In this document: positions 32,691 through 45,657 of the stretch, one piece after another
Position numbering within the stretch: position 1 is the first letter of the stretch
Layout: the number at the start of each line of letters is the position of its first letter
Origin: Patagioenas fasciata
Taxonomy: Eukaryota > Chordata > Aves > Columbiformes > Columbidae
Assembly (NCBI RefSeq): GCF_037038585.1
Contig: NC_092521.1
Coordinates: forward strand, 109,952,605 to 110,016,604
Direction: 5' to 3'
Length of the DNA: 64,000 nt
Notes under the pieces: model-generated
The model's input: the letters and a program-made list of their open reading frames with translations, nothing else
Database searches by the model: none
What the model was told of the DNA's origin: nothing
Made by a program: the position numbers and the translations under genes

Positions 32691-35600
32691 TGTCAAGATG
32701 ATCTAGCGAACCTTGGTTATTATTTCTCTGGCGAAAAGGACAATTGCTTTTGTAGAAAACGTACGTGTTGTTGGTAATGCTGATTACAGTGGAGTCTTTT
32801 GGTGCTTGACCTAAAAAACCTTGCAGATGATGTCGTTGTTGCAATCAAAATGTAGAAAGCAGCCTACAGTGTTTTTTATAATTTCTTGTTTTCAACTTTT
32901 TTCCTCTGTAAATTAAACACCTCTTGCAGCAGAGAAAGCAGGTAACAATTATTTTTAACCAGTCTACTTCAGGTATATTTTTATCTGCATTAGTGATGCA
33001 ACTTAGACCTCTTTGGAGATAATTTGGTGTCATTTTTAGGGTCTCAGAAAAACTGAGTTCCAAAAGTATATATATGTACAGATGTGTTCTCTAAGGTAAA
33101 CAGAAACAATCTAAGATTGTATATAGTTTAGAAAAAAAAAAAGAAACAAAACCAAACCAACAAAATATACCTTGGTAATAGTTATAGCCTTAAATCTACA
33201 GCTAAACCAAATACTGTTCAGGAAATGCCAGTCAGTGGGGGATCTGCACAAAGGTGTTGCCAAGTAAACTAGAGCTTGGATAGAATGCTTATAGGAACAA
33301 TGTAATATTTTAGAGTTCTGCAAGACATGTGCCAAGGTATTTTGATTTAAAAACTGGAAGAGCACAAAATCAAAATGGTCTATCTGTATGGGTAAAAGAG
33401 TGGCAGTATGTGAGCTCTCCTTGAAAGGTTTTGCAAGGTTTTACATTTGGTCATATTTTGTCTGCAGTTGAAGAAAATGCTGAATCATTTTTGGGAGTAA
33501 TTATGGACACAAAAACTGATGGAGTGGGAAATAAGTAATGAAGAGGAAGAGTACTGGATATAATGGCATCTGGATTTCTGGGTGAACTGCTCATGGACAG
33601 ACCAGGTTAAGTACCTGAAATTAAATACAATCCAATGTTGGAGTCAGAAACAAAACATTTGAGTTCAGAAAAGTAAGACGTCAAAGTTAGAACCAATGAT
33701 TCTGAAAGAAACTTAGCTGAATATGAATTCAGAGCTAAGTGCTACAGCAGAGTCTATTTTTGTGTAAGGGAACTTGATGCCGTCTCTTGTTTTGTCTTCC
33801 AACAGAGCTTGTACTAAAGACCATGTCTGGTTTTGATGTGTACTAACTGAGAACAGCACAGAGAAATAATAGATGATATAAGAAGTATCACAATAGCAAG
33901 CATACTTACATGGGAAGACTCAGAGCTGTATTTAGCTTTGTAAGAGAAGCTTGTAAGACAAGTTGACTGCAGGGTATGACAGGAGTTTGCTTACAGAGAG
34001 CACTTCAGTCTAACAGATGAAGGTATACCAAGATATGGTGTCTGTGTGAAAGTTATTAAGGACACCACATGGGTGTTAAAAGGGTTCCTTCCCTCCCAAA
34101 TAATGTCATATTCCTTCTTGAAACTAAGTGCCTTCACCTTGCACCAAGATTGAGTTTCCTGTCAGTGCCTGTGACCTTTCCAGACTCAACTAATGTTTCA
34201 TTGGTTTCTTTAGGACTCACCCACATCACTGAATATTTTTGCATCTGTCTGATCCTTTTTCATGCTCGGAATATCTTTCCATGCCTGAGCTCCTTCTCTC
34301 TCTGTTTTTTTTCTTTCAAACACAGGTTGTTGCATGGGGACCCACAACATTATCAATTGTAAAGTAATGTGGAATAAATCAATGAAGCTTCTTCAGGGGA
34401 AAACACTGTCCATTCTTCTGTGCACTTGAGTTTACTTCACTCATGTCTTCACTGGTTTAAACCCATTTGCTGCTTCTGAATATTGATTTTTAGTTCACTG
34501 TGTATCCCATTGCATTGTTATTTTTTCTGAGATGCACATTGTGCACAGCTTTTAGTGCAGCCAGAGGTTCTTTGTGTACCCTGGTGGAGGTGCTGGGAGG
34601 CATCACACAGTCCTGGGGCTTAATGCAGGTCACCACGTTAATCAAAGATCATCCTTATGTGCTGTCCGCATCTATGCATATGCTATGTTTGTGGGAATTT
34701 TGAAAGAACTTTGGTATCTTGGCCTGCCTACACTTGCTAAAATGTTATAGGTATTGTGCTTTAGAGGAGAGAAAAAGAAAACAAATGCCAAAATTCTAAT
34801 GTCTTCCAGTTCCTTAAGGTTGCTGTTTGAGATGACAGAGTCTCACAAATGAGTTGAGCAGTTAATTCAGTTCCAAACATGTCTTCCTCACTTATAGTTT
34901 GTTGGCTTTTTTTTCCCTTCTGAAATAATACAGAAAATCTTCCTTGTTTTCAAAGCTTTCCTGGGTTGTGTGTTTCAGTAGGGTTATATGGCATATTTTT
35001 TGAGACATGAAGCGCTTCTTGTGCCCAGTTCTACTTTGCTATAGGGAAAACTTGTACAAAGTAGTAATCTGAAGAAGAGGGAGGATGATTAGTAGAAAAC
35101 AGGAGAAACCTTTCCCTTGAAAATAAGGAGATGAGTCTGCATTTACTCAGCAGTTAATAACAAGAGTTATACTTTTAAACAAAAACATATAGAAAATAAT
35201 CGTAAAAAAATTGTTTCCATAATTATTTAATGATGAGATATGAGCAACTTAAAGTCAGAAAAGACTTTCTTGCAAATCATTCACAGGTGCAGAGTTTGAG
35301 ACAAATCTTGATTGCGAACATTACTTAATGGTAACGATTGCATCTCATTTTACACAGATGTTATGTAAGTGAAAACAACTGAGAAATGTTTAAAGCCATC
35401 CTTGAATCTTGAATGAGCCTATTGCTGAAGGAGAGAGTGAGCTGTCACCAGATGTGTAATAGTTCCCACAATTTGTAGAAGAGAAATGCTCAAGGACTGT
35501 AGGGAATGAGAAAGACCACAGCGAATTGGGAACAACAAGTAAATTAAACATGACAGAACTGGCTACGTGGGGTGGTGTGTGAGATCAAATTATCTTTGTC

Positions 35601-38600
35601 AAAGTAGTTCTATTTTGAAGATGGATGTGATGAGGAATGGTTATTTGACTCAGCCTTTGCATATATCAACAAATACAGGTGGTTCACGAGTAAGTCGGGA
35701 GTGGTCTGGAAGTAAAAAAAAAAAAGTCAGCGTTTTGTTTTGATGAAACAGGCTTTGATGTCTTCCGTTGGTTAGGGATGTATTACACGAGAGTGCAGTA
35801 TAATTACTGTAGTGAAAAATTAATCAGTTTGTCACCAGGACTTCAGTTGCCAGTTCAGTAAGTTCAAGATCTGCCTATATCTGCATATGTACATAGCTGC
35901 GTTGAGCTATGTTGTAACAAAAATATGATACCTGCTTCAGTATCTTTTTAAGTCAGTCTATAATCCAAAGTGGAAATGGAAATGAATTTGGGAGTAACTA
36001 GATCACAGATTTTTTTTTTTTTTTCCTTTAATCTGGCTGTCACTACACAACTAGTTTGAGATTATTTCCCTACAGTTGGGTTGCCAGTAGGCTGATTTGC
36101 TCTTAAAAGGATTTGGGAGCCCTTGTATAAACCTGCTTATCTTTGTGTGTTGGCCATAGACTCTGACAAAGGAGCAGATCAGACATATAAGGTGAATGGT
36201 GTTTCTTAGCACAGCTCCTTGCAGAGTAGCTTTTTGGTCTGTGCCTTTGTGATTGACATGTTACACATCTGAAAAGTTTCACATAACTGAGTGGCAAATA
36301 ATTGGCAAGTCTGCATTGAGGAAGGGTAGTCATGATCTTTTATACCTCTTAAAGCAGTAATATAAACTGCAGTAGTTTATTAAAATAGCTGTAAAAGCTT
36401 TTTTATTTTTAATTAGGACTCAGTCGAAAAAAAGTGGCAGGAAAGTGTTCTTTTTAGTAAAGACAGATGTATGTTGGGTAGGCCTATCATAATCATATTA
36501 TTAAACATTGGTTTATTCTGATAATAAATGGATTTTTTGGTTCTGTCACAAAGTATACTACTTCCTTGCTGAGATAAAGCACAAACAAAAGGTTCTGTTT
36601 GGAAAAAAAATCCAGCCTGAGAATGGTGACTGTTGACAGTAGTTATGGATATAGCTGTGGCATGATGTTTTGATGCTTTTAGAAACAGTAGGATCAACAT
36701 GCACTGCTCATATCATGACTATGGCTTTGTTTCATGTTCTTATAACTTTCTTGTGTGCCTGAAGAGCTGCTCGAGAAGTATGACATGAGTTAGTCTTGAT
36801 ACGAGCTTCAAGGTCAGGCTGTTTCTCATGATCAGGTGATTACTTTTTGTTTCGTATCTGTATATGCTGCTAGCATGATTCAGAGTATGTGGCAAGCGGC
36901 ACTTTGTTCCAGTGACTTGGTCTGCATTTCTCGTCTCTTCTTTTGACAATTATTCCTAGTCAGTAATCAGCTCTTTAAATCCAGAGCACCTCTTCTTATC
37001 TTCTTGGGCAGCATCATTACAGTGAAACTCGGATCTGTACTGGAGCTCATAGCTGATATTTTAAAAATGGTAACAATACAGTATGAGCGTGCAAAGAGAA
37101 AATAAAAATACACTAACTGTTCGTCTTGTCAAAAGGCTGTCCTTTCCTATAATCTTAAAATGTTTTTATTTTTGATACCAAGTACTTTATTGTACAATCC
37201 CCATTCCTGCTTCAAAGAGGGTGACTTGTTAATGATCTCTCTGTCGCTTAATGGCAAGGATAACAAGGTCACTGGGGAGAATAAAAATTAGAGCAGAAGG
37301 TGTTCCTTGTATGTATTGTTTTGCTCATTGAACTGTCTCTGTTTTATAATCTTTATTCTCTGTAAATTGTAAATAACATGATTTGACAGAAATAGATTGC
37401 CGTACTACACAGTAATGAATGCTTTAAGAGTCATGATCATTAGGAAAACTATGCCAAGAAGTGGAGAATTTTGTCTCCAGTCATTCAAAAACATGCATTA
37501 CAGAGCTCATCTTCATCTTTGGCATCTATCAAACAGCTCGCTGGAAGCAGCAGAGCTAGTAAACAAACAGTGTTGGAGTAAAATGGTCCCCCATGGGGAA
37601 TAATTTAAAGTCATAGTGAAGTCTTGTTTTCAAAAAGACATCAAATTACATTTCCACTGGAATATCAGACATATTAAATGCATGTGTGATGGAAAGTTCA
37701 GGTTAAAAGAGGCTGCTGCTTCTGCACTCTCTGAAAAGATCAACAACAAATATTTATCTAAATCTCTCCTATTTTTACTCTTTATGAGCCCACAGTACTT
37801 CCACCAGTTTATAAGAACGTTGTTTAAGGTGTCAGTAGATTTTTTTTTTTTTTTTTAATCAGTCTGTTTTAAACATAAAAAACCCCCAGAGGTTAGTAAG
37901 TAGATACTGTTATATTGTCTCTCCAACTGGGCTGCTTCTATGTATGTCTGTAATATATTGATAAACAGGATACAGGGGCCTCTTCTAATGAAGAAACAGG
38001 GAATTGCAACCATAATTTTCTTAAGTTTGTTTTATTTTGTTTACTTGGCAGCTGCCTCTCTTGTTTCTTTGCATAGCTAGAGATTGCATTTGGCCCAGGC
38101 AGTGAACTGGGTCACTTGAAAACCAAGTTTCTGTCCAGAACCCTCACCATGACTTGCTGCATTCTCTTAACCGAACTCCACAAGGAGTTGCAGGTGTAGG
38201 AAGAGGATGTTGAGGTGGGTCATGAGTCAAGTTTTGCACTTCCTCTCTCAAATAAAGATACTATTATATTTTCTCTTCTTGACGTGCTTAGCGGAAGTTG
38301 GTACGGTTAGCTGCAATAAACTACTGTGAGCTTTGCGGAAGTACAAACAGGCCTTTGTTTAGGGAGTTTTGGAAAATAAAGTTTAACAAAATGATTTGTA
38401 GATTGAATCATTTTTCAAGACAGAGACCTGCCAAATCCATCACCCTTTTAGCCACAATTCTGGAGTATCTTAGTAAAATACCAGAATTTCCTGTTAATGT
38501 CTCATGAACTCTTCCAAATAGCAGGCTGTACTGAAAATCACCCACTTACTTGTCTCTTAATGTTGACTTTATATGGATAGTCTGCTTTTATTAGTGTAAT

Positions 38601-38765
38601 AATATCTAATATTATTATTGAGAGTTAAGCTAGTCTACTAGACTGTAGAGACCCAGTTCTTTGGGTGTGATGTGATATCCATCTCTACCATCAGGACCTC
38701 CATGAAATTGCTTTTCACCCTTCCTTTCTTCTGTATGCTGAATACCTGTCTGCTTCCCCTTCCAG
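32691..38765. other. Intron-like or intergenic stretch
   Basis: No gene is supported. A short A/C-rich tract lies at 33130-33168. T-runs lie at about 36009-36024 and 37839-37857. An AGTCTA-C-TAGACT palindrome lies at 38632-38644, next to AATAATAT...ATATTATT. Confidence 0.4.
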
Positions 38766-38838
38766 TTACAGGATCCACATCAGCGCTGTCTTTTCAGAAG
38801 CTGAACCTGCTAATTTGTTTGGAGGCTGATGGGACAGG
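38766..38838 (+). other. Splice-bounded candidate exon (73 nt)
   Basis: It has a strong acceptor (CTGCTTCCCCTTCCAG, ending 38765) and a strong donor (GACAGG|GTGAGA at 38839). Only the phase-1 entry stays open, for 23 codons (TGSTSALSFQKLNLL...), leaving phase 2. Its G+C is above the local level. It ends about 255 bp upstream of a CR1 copy. It could be a coding exon, a non-coding exon or a decoy. Confidence 0.25.
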
Positions 38839-39094
38839 GTGAGATGTTAGTGGCTTTGCTCTGGGGGGCTGTACGCAGTGACCAGGGATGAGGAACAGTT
38901 GGCTGGGGAAAGGGTGGGGGACACCTCTATGCTATGGGCCTGGAGGATGTACCTCATAGTGAATATGGAGTAATGGAAGAGGTGGAGAGTAGAATGTGTG
39001 CCTGGGTGTAATTGCATAGCAGCTATGTCTGACCTGAAGTGTTAGGGATGCTGCTGTGCACTGAGGTGTGAAGTTGTTATGGCTTGGCTGTTCA

Positions 39095-39332
39095 TGGGTG
39101 TAAACTGGAACACAGGAGGTTCCGTTTAAATTTGAGAAGAAACTTCTCAGTGAGGGTAACAGAGCACTGGAACAGGCTGCCCAGGGAGGTTGTGGAGTCT
39201 CCTTCTCTGGAAACATTCAAAGCCCGCCTGGACACCTTCCTGTGTAACCTCATCTGGGTGTTCCTGCTCCAGCAGGGGGATTGGACTAGGTGATCTTTTG
39301 AGGTCCCTTCCAATCCCTAATATTCTATGAAT
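39095..39332 (+). mobile_element. CR1 LINE 3' end, 5'-truncated
   Basis: This third plus-strand CR1 copy is nearly identical in layout to 2713-3162. It has [35 protein letters not shown] and [18 protein letters not shown], and the natural TGA at 39291-39293. It then has the UTR and a terminal ATTCTATGAATT octamer. The frame is open throughout this short piece. It probably belongs to the same subfamily as the copy at 2713. Confidence 0.95.
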
Positions 39333-40051
39333 TTGGGACGTATAAAAGGTACCTGAAAGCCACACACAGCCCTTACTCTATTTGTGCTTGAAACTGTTCC
39401 TTGTGTAAAAACAACTGTCTCGGCCAAGTAATCTTAGTGCTGTTGTGGATTTAGTTAATTTAGAAGGGGGATTTTTTTGTTTGGTGGGGTTTGTTTTGAA
39501 GATGCAGAGCGGTTGGAGTGATATGCTGCCACACTCAAAAATACCTTGACCAACTCGTTTGGAAATTCACCAGCTTTTACGTTGTATTCCTTTAGTTTAT
39601 CAGCCTAATTCACTGTGCAAGTGTTGCAGCAAACTTGCTGCTGGATTCACTAATGACTTCATAAACACTCCCTCTTCCAGAGAGCTGCCTAGCAGCAGAT
39701 CTCCAGTCTCTGTGTCCCTGTTTTTCAGGTTAAAAAAAAAAAAAAGTATTAGAGCTTTTGAAAAATACGCTTTGCAAGAGCATTAGCATGTTTGTGTTTT
39801 CCAATTTCTGGAGGTCACACCACATAATAAGCAATATTTTTGTTGTCACTCAAGAATGTTTGGATAGTTACTCAGTTCTGATCCATGTTATTTCGAAATT
39901 CATGGCTTTCACGTTTGAACTGGATATTCAGAAAGTGGAAAGACATTTCAGGTTCCTTCATTTGTTTTTATGATGGTAGCATTTGGTGCCAAATGGGGCA
40001 TTTTAATCACTTTTTTAATGCTGAAATTACGTGATTTTTTTTTCCTTTTAG

Positions 40052-40107
40052 CATTCCACATCAGAGAAGGCAATTAGAAGAAAAGATGCATTTGGGTTTC
40101 TGTGGAG
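40052..40107 (+). other. Splice-bounded candidate exon (56 nt)
   Basis: It has a strong pyrimidine tract and acceptor (TTTTTTTTTCCTTTTAG, ending 40051) and a GTGGAG|GTACAC donor at 40108. Two phases are open. Phase 0 reads HSTSEKAIRRKDAFGFLW and leaves phase 2, which would join in frame to the 45658 exon. Phase 2 reads IPHQRRQLEEKMHLGFCG. No homology is recognised. Confidence 0.25.
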
Positions 40108-40969
40108 GTACACTCAGCAACTGAATTGTCATTTGAATTTCAAAATGCTTTGAGAAGTACAAGTTTAAATTTATTAAAAAAAAAGGCCTCAGCAAGAATT
40201 TTTTTGCAGGGCAAGCACCATATGTAGTTTTATTGTATTGTATATGATAGTGGTTTTTAACTTTCTAAGGAATACAGAGTTAGAAGTAAAACTGCATCTG
40301 CACTCTGCTGTTTTGTTTTTTCATCATTGAAACTTCATTGATTTAAAAACCACAGGTGTGTAACTTTCCTCATTAAATTGTATACTACAGTTGATAGGGC
40401 AAATCCATCCTAAACCATTATCTTCTCTCTGGAAAATGAAAAAAAAATCTGAAGTGTTGCTGACCTGTTTTATCAGAGTATCACCATTGCAAAACAAGGA
40501 AATAAGGGAAAGCATGCTTTTCTAATATTTAAGAAATAAGAATGTGATGCATCTTTTAAAAAAGTAATACTTGGGGAGACTGAGAAAAAAGACCTTTGCA
40601 TTATTTGATATTAGGTGGTTCTTATAAGCCCATGAAATGCAGCTATTGGAGGTAACTGCAGTTGGTAACTCTTGTTGGTATTGATTATTCCAGTAGGTTC
40701 AAAGATAATAAGACTGCATGCAGGAGGGAGTTTTGGGATAGGATAAGCCTAAAAGTCAACACACAGAGTGTGAAGGACAAGCTGGTAGAGAGATTGCAAT
40801 ATAAGAACCGCTTTGCTGAAGTTTTAGCTTCTGCTTTTGCCTTGTTGAAGGTGAAACACTTGTGTGTGTGCATTTCATCTCTGGAATTTCTTTCAATAAA
40901 TTTTCTGCTAATGATCAAAACAGCCTGTTCCTTTACTGTGTGTCAGGAAAAATTGAATGAGAGTGTGGA
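40108..40969. other. AT-rich spacer, nothing recognisable
   Basis: This is AT-rich sequence with short A- and T-runs. The overlapping open frames at 40662-40991 and 40685-40918 lie opposite one another and have no splice or start context. Confidence 0.4.
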
Positions 40970-41053
40970 GTGGGAGTTCTGTGTTGGTTAATTACACAGA
41001 TCTGTGCAGTTGGCACATGGGCTGAAATGGTGAAACCAACACAGAACTCCCAC
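40970..41053. repeat. Perfect 20-bp inverted repeat (hairpin) with nested palindrome
   Basis: The left arm at 40970-40989 (GTGGGAGTTCTGTGTTGGTT) and the right arm at 41034-41053 are exact reverse complements. The 44-nt loop contains the perfect 12-bp palindrome CACAGATCTGTG at 40995-41006 and an overlapping TGTGC/GCACA pair (41003-41007 with 41013-41017). Pairing stops at the first base outside the arms and there is no target-site duplication. It is not a typical transposon end. Possible origins are a template-switch inversion or a structured RNA. Confidence 0.95.
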
Positions 41054-41111
41054 CTGTGCGTGCCGGATCTCTGTGGAGGGCTCAAACTTAGCAAGTCATT
41101 TTGACACTGTG

Positions 41112-41319
41112 ACAATCCTGGGGGTGGGGCTGGGATTGTACCCAATAAATTTAGGTTTGACAATACATGATAGTGTCAGTGAAATGTTTGTCTGGTTAGC
41201 AGACATTTCATCAGCCGTGACTCCCAGCTTGTGTGTGTCCCTGTCATTCCTGGGCCTCCAGGAGTCACACTAGTGACGGCCCAGGCAGCAAAGTCGGTAT
41301 CGGTGGCAGCGAATGCCAC
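41112..41319. other. Cluster of four short stem-loops
   Basis: Four stems follow the large hairpin. First, ACAATCC 41112-41118 pairs with GGATTGT 41133-41139. Second, TGAAAT 41180-41185 pairs with ATTTCA 41205-41210, stacked on GTCTG 41190-41194 with CAGAC 41200-41204. Third, CCTGGGCC 41249-41256 pairs with GGCCCAGG 41278-41285, enclosing GTCAC 41264-41268 with GTGAC 41273-41277 and an ACTA loop. Fourth, GTGGCA 41303-41308 pairs with TGCCAC 41314-41319, with a GCGAA loop. The segment is GC-richer than its surroundings. No RNA family is recognised. Confidence 0.55.
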
Positions 41320-41344
41320 GTGCCAGCGCAGTGCCTGCTTAATT

Positions 41345-44300
41345 TTAAAAAGGTGCCTCAAATTTTGTAACCCTTGTTATTGCTTAATAATGATCTCTCA
41401 AAAATCTGTTTGTATTTGATTATTTATTAATCACTGCAGTTAAGAGTGTTTACATGTGTTAATGTTCTTTAAAAATGTTCTCAAAAGAAGAAGTTAATGG
41501 CCCCTCAGTTTAATCTGATTTAAACTGTTTATAATTTTGCTTCTAGGCATATGTATTTTTTCCATTAGTACTACTACTCCATAGTCAGACTGCCATAAGT
41601 GGGACATGTTGCATGGCAAGTGGTTCCTTTTGTGCATAGCAGTCTGTGATTAAGAAAGTTTCTTTAAATAAAGGATTTGATTTTTTTATTAGACCTAAAG
41701 GCTATTAAGTTTTAAATGCCATTTATTTTTCATTAAAAAGGCTTTTCTGTTTTGAATCCTTGACTTATTTTTATTAGAAAAGTAATATGCAGCTTTCTTC
41801 TTCTTTTTTTTTTTTTTTTTTTTTTCATTTATTGGTGCTTAATCCATCAGCTAAATACGGACCTGTAATCCCATATGGCAGAGTATGTCTTGCTCTGTGT
41901 GTGTGTATGTGTACGCACGTGTGTGTATGTGCATGGATATTTTTATGCTTCCATGGTTCTTTATTTTTCTCCATTGACCTCTTCTGCATTCTCTAAGTTT
42001 GTCCTGGTGCAGAAATTATGAACATTGGTTAAAGACCTACTTACATTCACATGCAGAACTGGAAAACCCACGTAGTCCTGAGGAGACTAGTGCTCATCCT
42101 TCTTTCCTTCTGTCTGTATTTAGAGATGCTCTTTGAATGTGCTTTTGAAAATGAAAACTTTTTGTTGTATATTTTCGTCTGTTCATCTACATCTAGTCAC
42201 AGTGCTCCCTCCTGTTTCAAAATCAGACAGGTGAACCATCTGCTGGAGGCCTATGAGTGTTATAGGGATCAAACCTACAATTTATCAGTAGTAGCCTTGT
42301 TATGCGTTGTCATATCAGTCAATAATGATCTCGATTGTGGCTTTAGGGAGGAAGTGGAAGGTGCCTTAGGAAGCCTGAAAGCTGTTAAGCTGAAAGTAAT
42401 GTGTATTCCCAGTAGGTCTTGTTGACAGGAAACTTCTATTTGGTTGTAGTGCAGTTATGGTGAAGCAGAAGCAAAAGTTCTTAACCACAAAAGTATGCTA
42501 AAAGCAGATTGCAATTTCTGCAGCTTCTCATTTCTGGTGAATTTTTTATGCAGGGTGCAAGGCTCCCACACAACCACCTCTCTAACCTTATGAGTCTCAT
42601 GTAAAGGAGGCATTCCCAGGTCATGAGCTGTGCAATGCCCTGGCTTGGGAGGGAAGGAGTCATGGGCAGTGCTCTGGAGACTGGCAAAGGGCTGGTAATT
42701 GGGATCTCCTTATTTCAAGGTTCACTCACCATGATGTGCTGCAGAACTGACAAAGAGATCTTGATGCTGGTTGTCAAATTAAATGTGTTTGTTTTACACA
42801 TATGACCCAAAGTTTTCATTCTTGCCTGTTGCCATCATCAGCATGTATTCATGTGTTTAATACTGGCTAATTGTGGTTGTAGGCAGTGACTGTTAGGGAT
42901 AACTGTGTAAAAAAAAAAGCAGTGTTGCAATCTCCAAAGACACATCATAGCAGTTATCGCATTGGGCATGAATTACGGTGAATACCTTATGGATTTGCAC
43001 CTTGTTATGAAATGCAATGCAAAGAGAGAGGTGATACTGTACTGAAATATACTACAAAAATCACTGTGGGTTTTTCAGCTGTTAATTTTTTTCTGACTAA
43101 TTTGAACAGGATTTTTTGTGCTTATATGAAATGTAAGAGAATGAAAAAAATGCGTCTGTTGTGCCAGTTAAATTATTTAATGGTCCTTTTGACTTTTTGC
43201 TTATGAATTATGAATTACAAGATCTCTCAGGGTGTCAACCTCTGTAGCAAAATCTTGAATTATTAGAGCTCCTGTTTGGCCTTTTCTGATCTTTATATGA
43301 CAGATTTGGCTTGGATAAGTAGTTTGATCTAGTTCATGCTCATATTCTCTATAAAATTTACTTAAGTATTATTGAAATAAAAACAATTAAGATTTTTGTT
43401 TGTTTTGACAGTTCACTTTTGTTTATGCTTTTTTCATTTATGTACAAAATTGTTTGTCCATACAATTTTTGCATGTACCGGCTACTACAGCTGAGAAAAA
43501 TACAAGTAAGCAGATTGATTTCAGCATCAATTATGGCAATTTTTTAAAAAAATATCCATTCTGAAAATAGTGAAGATCTCTGTGCATTTAAAGTTAAAAA
43601 TATGCAGACATGTTTTTGGCTTAATTCCATAACCGTGACTGCACTGTTGTGCTTTCTTGGCCAACTGATACTTGGGGAAAAAATTGCAGTAGTTTTGAAG
43701 CTGATAAAGGTGAGAGAATGTTTTGACTTTGTAGGCCATCGTGGCTTAGGCCCGACCCTGAAAGTAAGCGGCTTTTTGAATAACAGATAATAGTTTAAAG
43801 GTTGCAACCTGAAAAATATGGGAGTTTTTACGTTAGCCTTATGGGCCTGATTTTTATCGTTCCCATAATTCTGAAAAAAAAAAGAATACCATACTGCTTC
43901 CTCATTTTTAGCCTTTAATCCAGTGTGAAATTGGAAATGTTAGTTAAAGTTTAACTTAAGTGACCAAGTGATATTTGAGAACAAGGGACTCTAAAATAGT
44001 TCCAGTTAACAGAGAAGAGCTACTCTTCATATTTTCCTGATTTCTTGGGCTTATCAAACACAGAAGTGCTTCCCATGAAAAAAATTGAATCCGATAGGTA
44101 ATGTTGCTGCCATGTGCAGGAGCTGTTGTCCAGAGGAGGAATTATATAGAGTAAGAAAAACTGTATTACAAGTAATTGGGGTGAAAGAATTTTTGTCAAC
44201 AAAAGAGGAGAAAAAGTGTGATGATGGTGATTATGGAGTTCTTCTCCAGACTCCCCATTGCTATGTATCTTATTATTTCCTTTTTCTTCTGAAAAGGTAC

Positions 44301-45657
44301 TATTTAATTTCTTTGCATATTTTTGAGCCCGAATGCTGTAATGACCTCTGTGATGACTGTCTCCCCAGTGGTCCAGAAAAGTGAATTTTAACAGACTAGA
44401 TTGATGTTAGGCAGAAATTCTTCAGATCTGTGTCAAGAGTTTCTGGCCTGAACTCTTGTTCCCATGCAGAAACCCCACAATTTCAGATGGACTACGTCTG
44501 GTTTTGCCCCAGTGGGTTTCAGTGTAGACTGGAGTTTACAGCTTAGCTGGCAAGAAAACCCTGGGGAGATAATTTCAGACTCTTAACTTATTCACTAGAG
44601 AACACTGCTTCTCATACAAATTGCTACAAATCTCTGTACTTAGGGAGGCCAACTGTGAAATGAGAATAATAATGCTTATGCACCTTTGTAAAGTGATTTC
44701 AAATCTACAAATGGAAATTTAAGTTCAAAGCATTATTATTAAACACATTTTCCAGATAGGGTAATGAAGAAGAGAGAGGCTTAACTCCTTTTCTTAGCAT
44801 CTTTTCCCAAAATGTATTAACTCACTGGTCAGAGTGTATTTTCTGTGTCTCTGGATCCAATAAATATATGATGAAAGCCTTTTACAGATAATGTTTGGAC
44901 TGCATAAATTATACTTTCAGATATTCAGCTATAATTTTGTCTATAAGTTGACCCAAATGTTGCTTAACACATAAAAAAAAAAAGTGCTCATCAAGATAGA
45001 ACCCATTTAAGTATTTAAGGAAACTTTGTTTATAAGGGGATGGCTGTAGACTGATGACTAGTTGATCGGCAGTTCTATAAATCGAAGTGATCTGTTAGTC
45101 CATGGAGCAGAGGGAAAAAGCCATAGGTTTTCTCACACAAATGTATTACAAAAATCATTAGATTAAGAAATAGTAATAAATGTGATACTGTTTTAATCAC
45201 CTTTCTGTTTTTAAGCCTTTAGGATTTGTATTTGCAAAAGTAGCTTCTCAGCTGTAAAGGCCAGAAAATCTCTTTAAATGAATGGAAGCTAATGGAAAAA
45301 CATCGCACTGTATTTAACACTGAAAATGGGAAAATTCAATTTATTTTAAAATCTGTGAAATACAGTGTGGTTCAAGCCTTTGAAGCACTGTAAGAAGTTG
45401 CCTGTTAAGTTTCAGTTTCTTGTTGAAAAAAACAATGTGATTCAAGTTGCATTGGGTTTTGTGAATTGGTCTCACGCTCACTAGGACACTGATTTGGCAG
45501 AGGTTCTGGTGGATGACATAAGTGCTGTTAAAATGGAAGCAGATATGTAGGTCCCCTGGAATGGGTAAGATGGCTTAAAGGTTTAAATCTCAACCTGCAC
45601 TACGGTGTTATTTTGGTGGATTTTTAGGAGTGGGCCATTGGTCTCTGATCCTTTCAG
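41345..45657. other. Intron-like stretch
   Basis: A T-run of over 20 at about 41804-41826 abuts TTTATT, so on the minus strand an AATAAA is followed by a poly(A)-like tract, as in a retrocopy tail. No parent gene is recognised. A TG-rich microsatellite lies at about 41896-41932. Near 43735-43763 a 29-nt segment has a TTTGACTTTGTAG acceptor and an AAA|GTAAGC donor, but it is too short to judge. Confidence 0.4.

Noticed and set aside
32342..32844. Overlapping 106-123-codon frames rich in Phe/Leu/Val or Lys/Thr/Asn
   Set aside because: They are made by a CR1 3' end joined to a T-free A/C tract, so they are low-complexity artefacts.
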